From Acidobacteriota bacterium (GTDB taxonomy: Bacteria > Acidobacteriota > Thermoanaerobaculia > Multivoradales > JAHEKO01), in the NCBI GenBank assembly GCA_030610025.1, contig JAUWSP010000077.1:1-8999 (forward strand): DNA of 8,999 nucleotides, in the 5' to 3' direction. Position numbers and translations under genes: made by a program. Below, one piece after another: positions 1 to 6,503 of this stretch. The notes under the pieces are model-generated. The model was given only the letters and a program-made list of their open reading frames with translations, did no database searches and was not told the origin of the DNA. Every line of letters starts with the position of its first letter. Position 1 is the stretch's first letter.

Positions 1-2
1 AG

Positions 3-803
3 CACCGGCCGAAACTCATCGTGTGCGGCGCTAGCGCCTATAGCCGAGTGATCGACTTCGAGCGTTTCCGAGACATTGCCGATCGGGTCGACGCGCTGCT
101 GATGGCAGACATCGCCCATATCGCCGGCCTCGTGGCTGTTGGCCTGCATCCCTCGCCGCTACCGCACTGTGACTTCGTGACCACCACCACCCACAAGACT
201 CTGAGGGGGCCCAGAGGAGGGCTGGTGCTGTGCAAGGAGAAGTTTGCAAAGCAACTGGACAGGGCGGTGTTTCCGGGCATCCAGGGCGGGCCCCTGATGC
301 ACATCATCGCGGCAAAGGCAGTTGCGCTACGAGAAGCCCTCGGTGAGGGCTTCAAGCTCTACCAGGCACAATTGGTACGGAACGCCGCTGCCATGGCTCA
401 CAGACTGGCCGAGCACGGGTTTCGTATCGTGGCAGGCGGTACCGACAACCACCTGTTCCTGCTGGATGTCTCAGCCTCGGGCTCGACGGGCAAGCAGGCT
501 CAAGCAGCGCTTGAGGCCGCCGGGATCACGGTCAACAAGAACACCATCCCCTACGACCGGAACCCTCCCCTCGTGGCTTCCGGCATCCGGATCGGCACTG
601 CCGCGGTGACGTCTCGCGAGATGAAGGAGGCCGAGATGGGCCTCATTGCCGACCTGATCGCCCAGGTGCTACAGCAGCCTGAGGACGAAGCGACTCAGCG
701 CCGGGTTCGAGTCGAGGTTCGAGAGCTCTGTACGAGGTTCCCTCTCTACGAGCCCACAACTCGACCTTCGACATCACCCGATGATCGCGACTCGATGGCC
801 TGA
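3..803 (+). CDS. glyA: Serine hydroxymethyltransferase, C-terminal two thirds (5' end outside window)
   Basis: PLP enzyme that interconverts serine and glycine while loading tetrahydrofolate with a one-carbon unit; cytoplasmic. The reading frame is open from the first bases, and the residues before the GTG at 21 (HRPKLI) continue the family pattern of 'KPKLI..GASAYSR', so the gene is cut by the window edge, not started at 21. About 266 of roughly 420 residues are present. Counting from the GTG at 21, D30 and H33 in [10 protein letters not shown] contact PLP, K59 in [14 protein letters not shown] (codon 195-197) is the Schiff-base lysine, and R190 in GIRIGT binds the substrate carboxylate; the D-to-K spacing of 29 equals that of E. 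coli GlyA. One oddity: the usual GTPA.TTRG segment reads [10 protein letters not shown]. The end LCTRFPLYE is typical, followed by about 16 extra residues that overlap the 3' end of folC on the other strand. Confidence 0.96.
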   Translation, partial: HRPKLIVCGASAYSRVIDFERFRDIADRVDALLMADIAHIAGLVAVGLHPSPLPHCDFVTTTTHKTLRGPRGGLVLCKEKFAKQLDRAVFPGIQGGPLMHIIAAKAVALREALGEGFKLYQAQLVRNAAAMAHRLAEHGFRIVAGGTDNHLFLLDVSASGSTGKQAQAALEAAGITVNKNTIPYDRNPPLVASGIRIGTAAVTSREMKEAEMGLIADLIAQVLQQPEDEATQRRVRVEVRELCTRFPLYEPTTRPSTSPDDRDSMA

Positions 804-2122
804 GGGCTCCAACAGAGTTGCTCTGCTGCCGGCTCCGGTATTCCGAACCGACGCCTGATCTCCAGGCGCATTTCGCCCACCAGATAGACGGACCCACAGA
901 TGACCAGGGGGGCGTCTCCCGCCTCCAGACCACGAGTAAGAGCCGCGACAGGATCCGATTCGGTCAGCACTTCCCGGTCGGGCAGAAGAGGAGCCAGTCG
1001 ATCGATCGCCATCGATCGGCTGCTGGTTGGAGAGGTCAGGATCACCCTCCCTGCACCTCGAGCGAGACTCGGCAGGAACGTCGAGACCTCCTTGTCCGCC
1101 AGGGCCCCGAAAATCAGATCGAACCTGCCCACGATGTCGTTCAAGAAGCTGACCAGGGTAGCGGCCCCATCCGCGTTGTGAGCGACGTCCAGAATGACCG
1201 TTCGGCCGCCGGGCAACTCGACTCTCTCCAGACGACCCGGCCAGCGCGTGCTTCGCGCACCCTGCTCGATCGCCTGGCGATCGATTCGATTCCAGCCGAG
1301 ACCTCGGAGACCTTCGGCACCGAGGATCGCCAATGCGAGATTCTTGATCTGATGCGCCCCCAGGAGCGGAGTTCGCACGAGATACCTATCCAGGGAGGTC
1401 TCCACTTCGACTGCCTGCCCTGCCCATCCCAGCTGTGCGGTTTCAATCAACCTCGCAGCCTCCGGCCCTCGCCGCAGGTCGGCGCCCACTTCGACGCCTA
1501 CACTCCGAATCGCCTCCCAGGCTTCATCCCTCTCCACCCAGGCCCAGGCGGGACGACCCGGCCGAAGAATACCGGCTTTCTCACGCGCGATACTGGGAAG
1601 GCTCTCCCCCAGGTACTCGCGATGCTCCAGTCCGATCTCGGTGATCAGGGACAACGAGGGCTGGCAGGCATTGGTGGCGTCCAGTCGTCCACCCAGTCCC
1701 ACTTCCATGACAGCCAAATCGACCTCCTGTTCGGCGAAGATCAGAAACGCCGCGGCCGTTACGGCTTCGAAGTAGGTCGGAAGATGGCCAAGCGCCTGCT
1801 CGGCCTTCTCCGTCACTCGAGCCAGGGTGGCGCCGAAGAGCTCGGCCGAAACAGCTTTGCCATCGAGACGGATCCTCTCCGTGAGGTCTTCCAGGTGGGG
1901 TGAGGTGTAGAGACCCGTTCGATAGCCTCCCGCCGCGATCATGGAGGCGAGCTGGACCGCGGTGGAACCCTTGCCGTTGGTTCCGGCCACCAGAACCGCG
2001 GGCAGATGGGCCTCCGGGTTTCCGAGGCTACCCAGAACCTGATGAGTGGTGTCCAGGCCGAGCCGGATGCCGTGGTGCTCCAGGCGCGTCAGCAACGCGA
2101 CGCTGGAGGGATCGAGAGTCAC
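746..2122 (-). CDS. folC: Bifunctional folylpolyglutamate synthase / dihydrofolate synthase
   Basis: Mur-ligase-family ATP enzyme that joins glutamate to dihydropteroate and then lengthens the folate polyglutamate tail; cytoplasmic. The 458 residues are full length for the family. Visible motifs: P-loop GTNGKGST (47-54), [12 protein letters not shown] (73-84), FEAVTAAAF (118-126) with the Mg-binding Glu, [13 protein letters not shown] (139-151), REKAG (180-184) with the lysine that is carbamylated in relatives, HQIKNLALA (257-265), RWPGRLE (293-299), LDVAHNADG (311-319) and GSVYLVGE (410-417). The usual 'LDH..(Y/W)LG' signature reads LEHREYLG (165-172), a conservative Asp-to-Glu change. The start is GTG, supported by GGGAGA (2131-2136) 8 nt upstream and by the well-placed P-loop. 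It lies 113 bp downstream of accD on the same strand, so co-transcription is likely. The last ~28 residues after RRFGIP look non-conserved and overlap glyA antisense. Confidence 0.96.
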   Translation of the reverse strand: MTLDPSSVALLTRLEHHGIRLGLDTTHQVLGSLGNPEAHLPAVLVAGTNGKGSTAVQLASMIAAGGYRTGLYTSPHLEDLTERIRLDGKAVSAELFGATLARVTEKAEQALGHLPTYFEAVTAAAFLIFAEQEVDLAVMEVGLGGRLDATNACQPSLSLITEIGLEHREYLGESLPSIAREKAGILRPGRPAWAWVERDEAWEAIRSVGVEVGADLRRGPEAARLIETAQLGWAGQAVEVETSLDRYLVRTPLLGAHQIKNLALAILGAEGLRGLGWNRIDRQAIEQGARSTRWPGRLERVELPGGRTVILDVAHNADGAATLVSFLNDIVGRFDLIFGALADKEVSTFLPSLARGAGRVILTSPTSSRSMAIDRLAPLLPDREVLTESDPVAALTRGLEAGDAPLVICGSVYLVGEMRLEIRRRFGIPEPAAEQLCWSPQAIESRSSGDVEGRVVGS

Positions 2123-2197
2123 GCCAGGTATCTCCCATAGCTTGACATCGGCATGTTCGAGTCAACTTCTGTGGGACGGTACCGGGGCGGCGAGGGA

Positions 2198-2217
2198 TCG
2201 GCCTGCATTTTGGCCGA
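2198..2217 (-). other. Small hairpin in the accD-folC intercistronic gap
   Basis: TCGGCC (2198-2203) and GGCCGA (2212-2217) form a perfect 6-bp stem with an 8-nt loop. It has no T-tract on the minus strand, so it does not look like an intrinsic terminator. It may be an mRNA processing or stability element, or chance. The rest of the 113-bp gap shows only the folC Shine-Dalgarno and a poorly spaced TTGACT/TATGGG pair that I would not call a promoter. Confidence 0.3.
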
Positions 2218-2235
2218 CCCAGACCGGACGCACTC

Positions 2236-3084
2236 CTACTGCAGAAAGTGCCTGAGGCATTGGGACACTGTCGTTTTCATCTCGGAGCGATCCACAACGA
2301 GATCGAGGAACCCATGCTGCAGCAGGAACTCGCTTCGTTGGAAGCCTTCAGGGAGGCTCTCACCGATGGTCTGTTCGATCACACGGGGTCCCGCGAAACC
2401 GATCAGAGCTCCCGGCTCAGCGATGTTCAAGTCCCCCAGCATGGCAAAAGAAGCCGTGACGCCTCCGGTTGTCGGATCGGTCAGGATGGAGATGTACGGC
2501 AGTCGAGCGTCACTCAATCTGGCCAGAGCCGCGCTGATCTTGGCCAACTGCATGAGCGATAGCGCGCCCTCCTGCATCCTGGCACCTCCCGAGGCTGAGA
2601 CGATAATGAACGCCCGCTTGCGCCTGATGGCTTCCTCTGCTGCGCGGGTGATCTTCTCGCCGACTACAGAGCCCATCGATCCGCCCATGAAGCTGTACTC
2701 GAGAGCCGCGAGAATCACCGGTTCCTCGTCCAGATGCCCTTCAACCACCACCACCGCATCACGGCAACCCGTTCTGCGCTGATACTGCTTCAGCCGCTCC
2801 TTGTAAGCCTGCGTGTCCTTGAATTTCAGAGGATCCGCCGGGGTGACTCGGCTGAAGAGCTCCTTCGGACTCTCCTCGTCGAGCAAGAGGTCTATCCGCT
2901 CCCAGGCCGAGATCCGAAAGTGGAAGCCGCATTTCGGGCAGATCTGCTGGTTGCGCTCCAACTCCTTCGAGTAGATGATCTCGCGACAGCCATCGCACTT
3001 GACCCAGAGTCCCTCCGGAACCTGGCTCCGTGGACGGGCTTCCGCCGTTGGCTTGGCTTTCTTGGATCTTCTGAACCAGGGCAT
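2236..3084 (-). CDS. accD: Acetyl-CoA carboxylase carboxyltransferase subunit beta
   Basis: Beta subunit of the carboxyltransferase half of acetyl-CoA carboxylase, which with AccA moves the carboxyl group from biotin-AccB to acetyl-CoA to make malonyl-CoA, the first committed step of fatty acid synthesis. The ATG at 3084 gives 282 residues beginning MPWFRRSKK, the typical AccD start; the frame is open to another ATG at 3150, but the extra 22 residues are unlike the family. With this start the zinc ribbon cysteines are C30, C33, C49 and C52, close to E. coli C27/C30/C46/C49. Carboxyltransferase motifs follow: [13 protein letters not shown] (132-144), [11 protein letters not shown] (163-173), [12 protein letters not shown] (202-213) and [18 protein letters not shown] (223-240). 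The Shine-Dalgarno is weak (AGG about 7 nt before ATG). It is the first gene of a probable accD-folC operon. No accA is seen in the window. Confidence 0.96.
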   Translation of the reverse strand: MPWFRRSKKAKPTAEARPRSQVPEGLWVKCDGCREIIYSKELERNQQICPKCGFHFRISAWERIDLLLDEESPKELFSRVTPADPLKFKDTQAYKERLKQYQRRTGCRDAVVVVEGHLDEEPVILAALEYSFMGGSMGSVVGEKITRAAEEAIRRKRAFIIVSASGGARMQEGALSLMQLAKISAALARLSDARLPYISILTDPTTGGVTASFAMLGDLNIAEPGALIGFAGPRVIEQTIGESLPEGFQRSEFLLQHGFLDLVVDRSEMKTTVSQCLRHFLQ

Positions 3085-3172
3085 GGTGCAGCCTACGAGA
3101 CCACTACTCGGGATTTCCCGGGCGGCCTTCACCGCCTGGCCACCCTCCATTCCCCTACCGCGAATCGTCTCG

Positions 3173-3202
3173 TTTCTAACACCGATCCTCTCCGACAGTC
3201 AA
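3173..3202 (-). promoter_or_regulatory. Candidate sigma-70-type promoter for accD-folC
   Basis: Read on the minus strand: -35 TTGACT (3197-3202, 5/6 match), 18-bp spacer, -10 TAGAAA (3173-3178, 4/6), with a TG one base before the -10 (extended -10). Transcription would start near 3166, giving a leader of roughly 80 nt before the accD ATG at 3084. That start site also leaves almost no room to translate from the upstream ATG at 3150, in line with the shorter AccD. Inferred from motif match only. Confidence 0.5.
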
Positions 3203-3258
3203 CGGAGGCGTCGCCGAGTACGGGCTCGCCGGAGACCCCAGTAAAGGGAGAAAATCAA

Positions 3259-3288
3259 TCGAGCCAGTTGCGTCATTCGAGCTAGAAT
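3259..3288 (+). promoter_or_regulatory. Weak promoter candidate for yebC-ruvC
   Basis: A good -10-like TAGAAT (3283-3288, 5/6 match) lies about 100 nt before the yebC ATG. The best-spaced -35 is only TCGAGC (3259-3264, 3/6, 18-bp spacer). The orientation and distance fit yebC, but the -35 is poor, so activation by a factor or a different start point is possible. Confidence 0.3.
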
Positions 3289-3389
3289 GATTAGCAACCC
3301 CGCTTCAGGCGGCGGCATTGGAGCTTTTTTCACTCACCGCCTGGGACCTCGTCCACAGGCGAAATTTCTCACGGGGGCTTTGGAGATTC

Positions 3390-4139
3390 ATGGCCGGTCA
3401 CAGCAAATGGTCTCAGATCAAGCGCAAGATAGCGGTCACTGACGCCCGGCGTGGTCAGCTCTGGACCAAGCTGCTCAAAGAGATCACGGTTGCAGCACGA
3501 CTCGGGGGTGGCGATCCCAGCGGCAATTCGCGTCTTCGATCGGCCGTCCAGGAAGCCAGGAGCGCCAATGTCCCCAGCGACAACATCGACAGAGCCATCA
3601 AACGCGGCACCGGCCAGTTGGAAGGCTTCACCTTCGAGGAGATCTCCTACGAAGGGTATGGCCCAGGCGGTGTAGCCATCCTCGTCGAGACATTGACGGA
3701 CAACAAGAACAGGACCGTGTCCGAGGTGCGCCATTTGTTTTCCAAGAGCGGCGGCAACCTGGGTGAGAACGGCTGCGTTGCCTGGATGTTCCAGAAGCGC
3801 GCATTTTTCGCCATCGACAAGCAGGCCATGAGCGAAGAGGGCTTCATGGACCTGGCGCTCGAGCTCGAAGTGGACGATATCTCCATCGAAGAGGAGACCT
3901 ATGAAATCTACACGGCACCAGAGGACTACGGTCCAGTCCTCGATGAGCTCGAGAAGCGAGGCGTCGAGCTCGTGGCCAAAGAACTGACCATGTTGCCCCA
4001 GAGCTCGGTGGAGCTCGGGGCAGACCAGGCTCCAAGATTGCTGAGGCTCCTCGAGGCCCTGGAAGACAACGACGACGTGCAGCACGTTTGGGCCAACTTC
4101 GACATCGACCCTTCGCTGCTGGCGGAGCAGACCGGCTGA
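3390..4139 (+). CDS. yebC: YebC/TACO1 family protein (translation/transcription factor)
   Basis: Cytoplasmic protein of the YebC/PmpR/TACO1 family. It was long annotated as a DNA-binding transcriptional regulator; more recent work on family members points to a role on the ribosome in helping translation of difficult, proline-rich stretches. The ATG at 3390 is chosen because it begins the invariant MAGHSKWSQIKRK; GGAG lies just upstream (3382-3385) and a GGGGG run at 3373-3377. The frame is open 24 codons further to a TTG at 3318, but that extension is not family-like. The 249 residues match the usual 240-250. Family hallmarks: RGQLWTKLLKEITVAARLGG, GNSRLRSAVQEARSANVPSDNI, DRAIKRGTG, YEGYGPGGVAILVE, TDNKNRT and GGNLGENGCVAWMF. 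The stop is 1 bp before the GTG of ruvC, indicating one operon. Confidence 0.96.
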   Translation: MAGHSKWSQIKRKIAVTDARRGQLWTKLLKEITVAARLGGGDPSGNSRLRSAVQEARSANVPSDNIDRAIKRGTGQLEGFTFEEISYEGYGPGGVAILVETLTDNKNRTVSEVRHLFSKSGGNLGENGCVAWMFQKRAFFAIDKQAMSEEGFMDLALELEVDDISIEEETYEIYTAPEDYGPVLDELEKRGVELVAKELTMLPQSSVELGADQAPRLLRLLEALEDNDDVQHVWANFDIDPSLLAEQTG

Positions 4140-4140
4140 G

Positions 4141-4653
4141 GTGGCAGGGGATGTCTTGCTGATTCTCGGTCTGGATCCCGGCAGCCGACATACCGGTTTC
4201 GCCCTGCTCGAGGCGCGAGGCGATCAACTCGAAGCCGTCGACTTCGGCCGTCTCTCCTGCCCCGCCACTCAACCGGTGCCCCGAAGATTGGCCTCGCTGG
4301 TCGAGCAGTTGACCGACCTGCTGGATCGACAGCCACCGCAGGTGGCGGTCCTGGAAACACCATTTCACGGTCTCAACAGCCGCTCACTGGTCGTTCTGGC
4401 GGAAGCTCGCGGTGCCCTGTTGGCAACCCTGGCGAGTCGCGACATCGAGATCACCGAGTACAGTCCGGCCGAGATCAAGAGCGCTGTTGCTGGCAACGGC
4501 CGGGCGGACAAAGCACAGGTGGCCCGCATGGTCTCGGTTCTGCTGGCACTCGACGCAGGCAACCTCTCGTCCGATGCCTCGGACGCCCTGGCAATCGCCA
4601 TCTGCTACGCCCATCGCAGTCGCTTTGAGAACCTCGTAAGGGATAGTCGATGA
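4141..4653 (+). CDS. ruvC: Crossover junction endodeoxyribonuclease RuvC
   Basis: Holliday-junction resolvase that works with the RuvAB branch-migration motor in recombinational repair. It has an RNase H-like fold with four acidic active-site residues, here D12 (LGLDPGSRHTG), E72 (VLETPFHG), D145 and D148 (DASDALAIAICYAH), matching E. coli D7, E66, D138 and D141. The 'F.G.N..S...L..ARGA' stretch (FHGLNSRSLVVLAEARGA, 75-92) is present. The 170 residues are full length. The GTG at 4141 gives maximal coupling to yebC, but an in-frame TTG at 4156 has a better Shine-Dalgarno (AGGGG, 4146-4150, 5 nt spacing) and would put the first Asp at position 7 as in E. coli, so the true start is uncertain. 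ruvA and ruvB are not downstream. Confidence 0.95.
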   Translation: MAGDVLLILGLDPGSRHTGFALLEARGDQLEAVDFGRLSCPATQPVPRRLASLVEQLTDLLDRQPPQVAVLETPFHGLNSRSLVVLAEARGALLATLASRDIEITEYSPAEIKSAVAGNGRADKAQVARMVSVLLALDAGNLSSDASDALAIAICYAHRSRFENLVRDSR

Positions 4654-4690
4654 CGACTCGGAATCGTCACCCAGCCCGCCTCCGGCCCAT

Positions 4691-4720
4691 TTGTCTGGTT
4701 AGCAAACGCTGTGCTAGCAT
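4691..4720 (+). promoter_or_regulatory. Candidate extended -10 promoter for the exbB-exbD-exbD-tonB operon
   Basis: -35 TTGTCT (4691-4696), 18-bp spacer, and TGC followed by -10 TAGCAT (4712-4720), an extended -10 element. The predicted start is near 4727, giving a leader of about 165 nt before exbB. The short ruvC-promoter gap holds only a 6-bp stem (TGACGA 4651-4656 / TCGTCA 4664-4669) without a T-run, so read-through from ruvC is possible. A perfect TTGACA at 4764-4769 lacks a good -10 at proper spacing. I see no Fur-box-like sequence. Confidence 0.45.
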
Positions 4721-4800
4721 CGCGTCCTTGTCTCTGCGACCGGCGAGGAATAAACTCTCGTTGTTGACAACCAGAGGTACCGGAGCCAATCTTCAACGTC

Positions 4801-4812
4801 ATTGGATCCAAT
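4801..4812. repeat. 12-bp perfect palindrome in the exbB leader
   Basis: ATTGGATCCAAT is a perfect dyad lying between the candidate promoter (4691-4720) and the exbB start, about 75 nt downstream of the predicted transcription start. It could be an operator for a dimeric repressor or simply chance; the sequence alone does not say which factor would bind. Confidence 0.35.
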
Positions 4813-4878
4813 CGCGCCGGGACGGGGAGAGATTTTCGGGAACTCGATCTAGTACTCTCGAGTCTAAACTCTAGGTAG

Positions 4879-4884
4879 AGGAGG
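4879..4884 (+). promoter_or_regulatory. Strong Shine-Dalgarno deciding the exbB GTG start
   Basis: AGGAGG lies 6 nt before the GTG at 4891 and is the strongest ribosome site in the window apart from that of the TPR gene. It supports GTG over the in-frame ATG at 4912 and over the out-of-frame ATG at 4887. Confidence 0.75.
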
Positions 4885-4890
4885 AATGAC

Positions 4891-5586
4891 GTGGAATTCG
4901 GCGGAACTTTCATGAAGCTGTTCAGAGAAGGCGGACCTGTCATGTGGCCCCTTCTGATTTTCTCGATCCTCGGCATGGTCTTCATCATCGAGCGATTTAT
5001 CGCCCTGCGCCAAGCCAAAATCAACGTCAACGAGTTCCTGGCCAGGATCCGCAAGTCGCTGATCGCCAATCGGTCGATCAAGGACGCCATCAAGGTTTGC
5101 GAGGACTATCGGGGTCCAGTTCCCTCGATCATGAAGGCTGGCCTGCTTAAATACGGAGAGCCCAAAGAAGACGTCGAGAAGACGATCGAGAATGCGGCCC
5201 TCTTCGAGATGGGTCGCCTCGAGCGCAATCTCGTCTGGCTGGCAACGATCGCCAACGTTTCTCCGCTGCTCGGATTCTTCGGAACGGTGGCCGGTATGAT
5301 CAAGTCCTTCGACGCGCTGGCAGAAGCAGGTCTTTCGAATCCCGGCCTCGTCGCGGCGGGTATCTCGGAAGCTCTGATCACCACCGCTGCAGGCCTGGCC
5401 GTCGCGATTCCAGCGCAGCTGGCCTACAACTTCTTCATGAGTCGAATCAACAAGTTCGTGCGTGACATCGAGATCTCGACCAACATGTTGATCGAGACCT
5501 TCGGTGAGATGCAGCGCAGCGGCATCAGCCCAGAGCCTGTAGCTGCCACGCGCGCGGCTGCCCCCACCAAGCCGGCGGGGAGCTAG
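4891..5586 (+). CDS. exbB: ExbB/TolQ/MotA-family proton channel protein
   Basis: Inner-membrane subunit of a proton-driven motor that, with ExbD, energises TonB. The 231 residues show three hydrophobic segments in the ExbB layout: about 18-37 (MWPLLIFSILGMVFII), 117-138 (LATIANVSPLLGFFGTVAGM) and 160-183 (ALITTAAGLAVAIPAQLAYN), with the long cytoplasmic stretch between the first two. Key polar residues are T132 (GFFGTV), E160 and T165 in SEALITTAAGLA. Their spacings (28 and 5) equal those of E. coli ExbB T148, E176 and T181, so the proton path appears intact. The C-terminus is a short Ala/Pro-rich tail. It is first in an operon with exbD1, exbD2 and tonB; the company of a TonB-domain protein favours ExbB over TolQ or MotA. 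Confidence 0.93.
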   Translation: MEFGGTFMKLFREGGPVMWPLLIFSILGMVFIIERFIALRQAKINVNEFLARIRKSLIANRSIKDAIKVCEDYRGPVPSIMKAGLLKYGEPKEDVEKTIENAALFEMGRLERNLVWLATIANVSPLLGFFGTVAGMIKSFDALAEAGLSNPGLVAAGISEALITTAAGLAVAIPAQLAYNFFMSRINKFVRDIEISTNMLIETFGEMQRSGISPEPVAATRAAAPTKPAGS

Positions 5587-5608
5587 ACGACGCCATAGTG
5601 GCGTCGTC
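5586..5608 (+). other. Perfect intercistronic hairpin between exbB and exbD1
   Basis: GACGACGCCA (5586-5595) and TGGCGTCGTC (5599-5608) form a perfect 10-bp GC-rich stem with a 3-nt loop (or 9 bp with 5 nt). It begins on the last base of the exbB stop codon and ends 14 nt before the exbD1 ATG. The following bases (GGGAAAG) are not a T-tract, so it is not a standard terminator. It may protect the exbB 3' end or dampen expression of the downstream genes. Confidence 0.7.
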
Positions 5609-5622
5609 GGGAAAGCGAAACC

Positions 5623-6060
5623 ATGCGTCTGAGAGTTCGATCGGTTCAGAATCAGGGAATCCCAACCGCTTCGATGGCGGACATCGCCTTCCTGTTGATC
5701 ATCTTCTTCATGGTGACCATCAACTTCGAGGTCGATAAGACCCAGGTGTTTCTGCCGAAAACACAGATCCGGCTGGAGATCCCCAAGAAGGCTGCCTATA
5801 TCTCGATTACCGAAAGCGGGCAGATTCGGGTGAGTGGTGGTGAGGAGATCAGCGTTCCGGTTCACCCCGAGGACGTCCTCTCCTTTGCTGCGGATGTCGT
5901 CGCCCGAGACCCGCAGAAGGCGTTCGTGCTCAAGGCGGACAAGTCGGTACCCTATCGCTACGTCGATGGTGTCATCGATTCGCTCAAGCAAGCCAAGGCA
6001 GAGGTGATCTACCTGCTCTCAGAGCAGGAGACCATTGACTCCCGTGCGGAAGAGGGCTGA
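5623..6060 (+). CDS. exbD: ExbD/TolR-family protein, copy 1
   Basis: Partner of ExbB in the proton-driven motor: a short cytoplasmic N-terminus, one membrane helix and a periplasmic domain. In 145 residues, the IPTASMADIAFLLIIFFMVT segment (13-32) is the ExbD membrane helix, and D20 corresponds to the essential Asp25 of E. coli ExbD. The rest (about 35-145) is the periplasmic domain, with KAFVLKADKSVPYRYVDGVID (118 region), the usual conserved strand-helix. The ribosome site is weak (GGGAA). It follows exbB by 36 bp containing a hairpin, and exbD2 starts 3 bp after its stop. The DNA of its membrane helix is 55/62 identical to that of exbD2. ExbD rather than TolR is inferred from the TonB context. 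Confidence 0.9.
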   Translation: MRLRVRSVQNQGIPTASMADIAFLLIIFFMVTINFEVDKTQVFLPKTQIRLEIPKKAAYISITESGQIRVSGGEEISVPVHPEDVLSFAADVVARDPQKAFVLKADKSVPYRYVDGVIDSLKQAKAEVIYLLSEQETIDSRAEEG

Positions 6061-6063
6061 GAG

Positions 6064-6498
6064 ATGAAGTTCAAACGTGGAACGGTCAACGACGAGATCC
6101 CCACAGCTTCGATGGCGGACATCGCCTTCTTGCTGATTATCTACTTCATGGTGACCACCACCTTTGCGGCTACCCGTGGCATCGACTTCTCGCTACCGCA
6201 AGAAGAAGATAGCCCACTGGTCGACAAGGAAGAGTCTGTTCTCATCGAGATCCAGCCCGGGGGCGGACTGCTGGTCGACAACAAGCCCCTTCTCCTGGAA
6301 AACGTGCTCGAATACCTGAAGCCAAAGCTCGAGCGAAATCCCATGAAGCCAGTGATTATCCGCGCCAACGAGATGACCGAGTATGGTTATATGGTCAGCG
6401 TGTTCGATGAGCTGCGACAAGCTCCAGACAAGATCGGGATGGAGGTGAAGAACGTCTCGATCCCGACGCAACGTGAAATCAACATGTTCTGGTACTGA
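6064..6498 (+). CDS. exbD: ExbD/TolR-family protein, copy 2
   Basis: Second ExbD in the same operon, 144 residues. The membrane helix IPTASMADIAFLLIIYFMVT (12-31) carries D19 as the proton-accepting Asp, so both copies look functional. Beyond the helix the two proteins diverge: here the linker is FAATRGIDFSLPQEEDS and the periplasmic domain ends in NVSIPTQREINMFWY. AGAGGG (6051-6056), inside the end of exbD1, gives a good ribosome site 7 nt before the ATG, so translation is probably coupled. Xanthomonas has a similar exbD1-exbD2 pair, and the Myxococcus AglRQS motor pairs one ExbB-like with two ExbD-like subunits; the two copies here may form a heteromeric ExbD or serve different partners. 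Confidence 0.9.
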   Translation: MKFKRGTVNDEIPTASMADIAFLLIIYFMVTTTFAATRGIDFSLPQEEDSPLVDKEESVLIEIQPGGGLLVDNKPLLLENVLEYLKPKLERNPMKPVIIRANEMTEYGYMVSVFDELRQAPDKIGMEVKNVSIPTQREINMFWY

Positions 6499-6503
6499 TC
6501 GCT

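Larger units (their letters stand above)
3085..3389. other. Divergent intergenic region between accD and yebC
   Basis: This 305-bp stretch separates the minus-strand accD from the plus-strand yebC. It carries promoter candidates in both directions (3173-3202 minus, 3259-3288 plus) and an imperfect hairpin with a six-T run ending at 3330. Frames that extend accD (to 3150) and yebC (to TTG 3318) into it do not match their families. No other gene is visible here. Confidence 0.7.

Noticed and set aside
818..1903. 361-codon plus-strand open frame opposite folC
   Set aside because: Antisense to a full-length FolC with all motifs intact; composition is shadow-like and no domain is recognisable.
3085..3150. 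Upstream in-frame extension of AccD
   Set aside because: The 22 extra residues do not fit the family, and the zinc-ribbon positions agree with E. coli only from ATG 3084.
3232..3240. GGAGACCCC shared with an arm of the terminal inverted repeat (8988-8996)
   Set aside because: A 9-bp match on its own is expected by chance in 9 kb and the flanks do not extend it.
3280..3295. Fur-box-like AGAATGATTAGC sequence
   Set aside because: Too few matches to the Fur inverted repeat, and it sits before yebC/accD, not the TonB operon.
4864..5991. 375-codon minus-strand open frame opposite exbB and exbD1
   Set aside because: It lies wholly antisense to strongly recognised genes, is rich in Asp/Arg/His/Leu as shadow frames of GC-rich genes are, and resembles no family.
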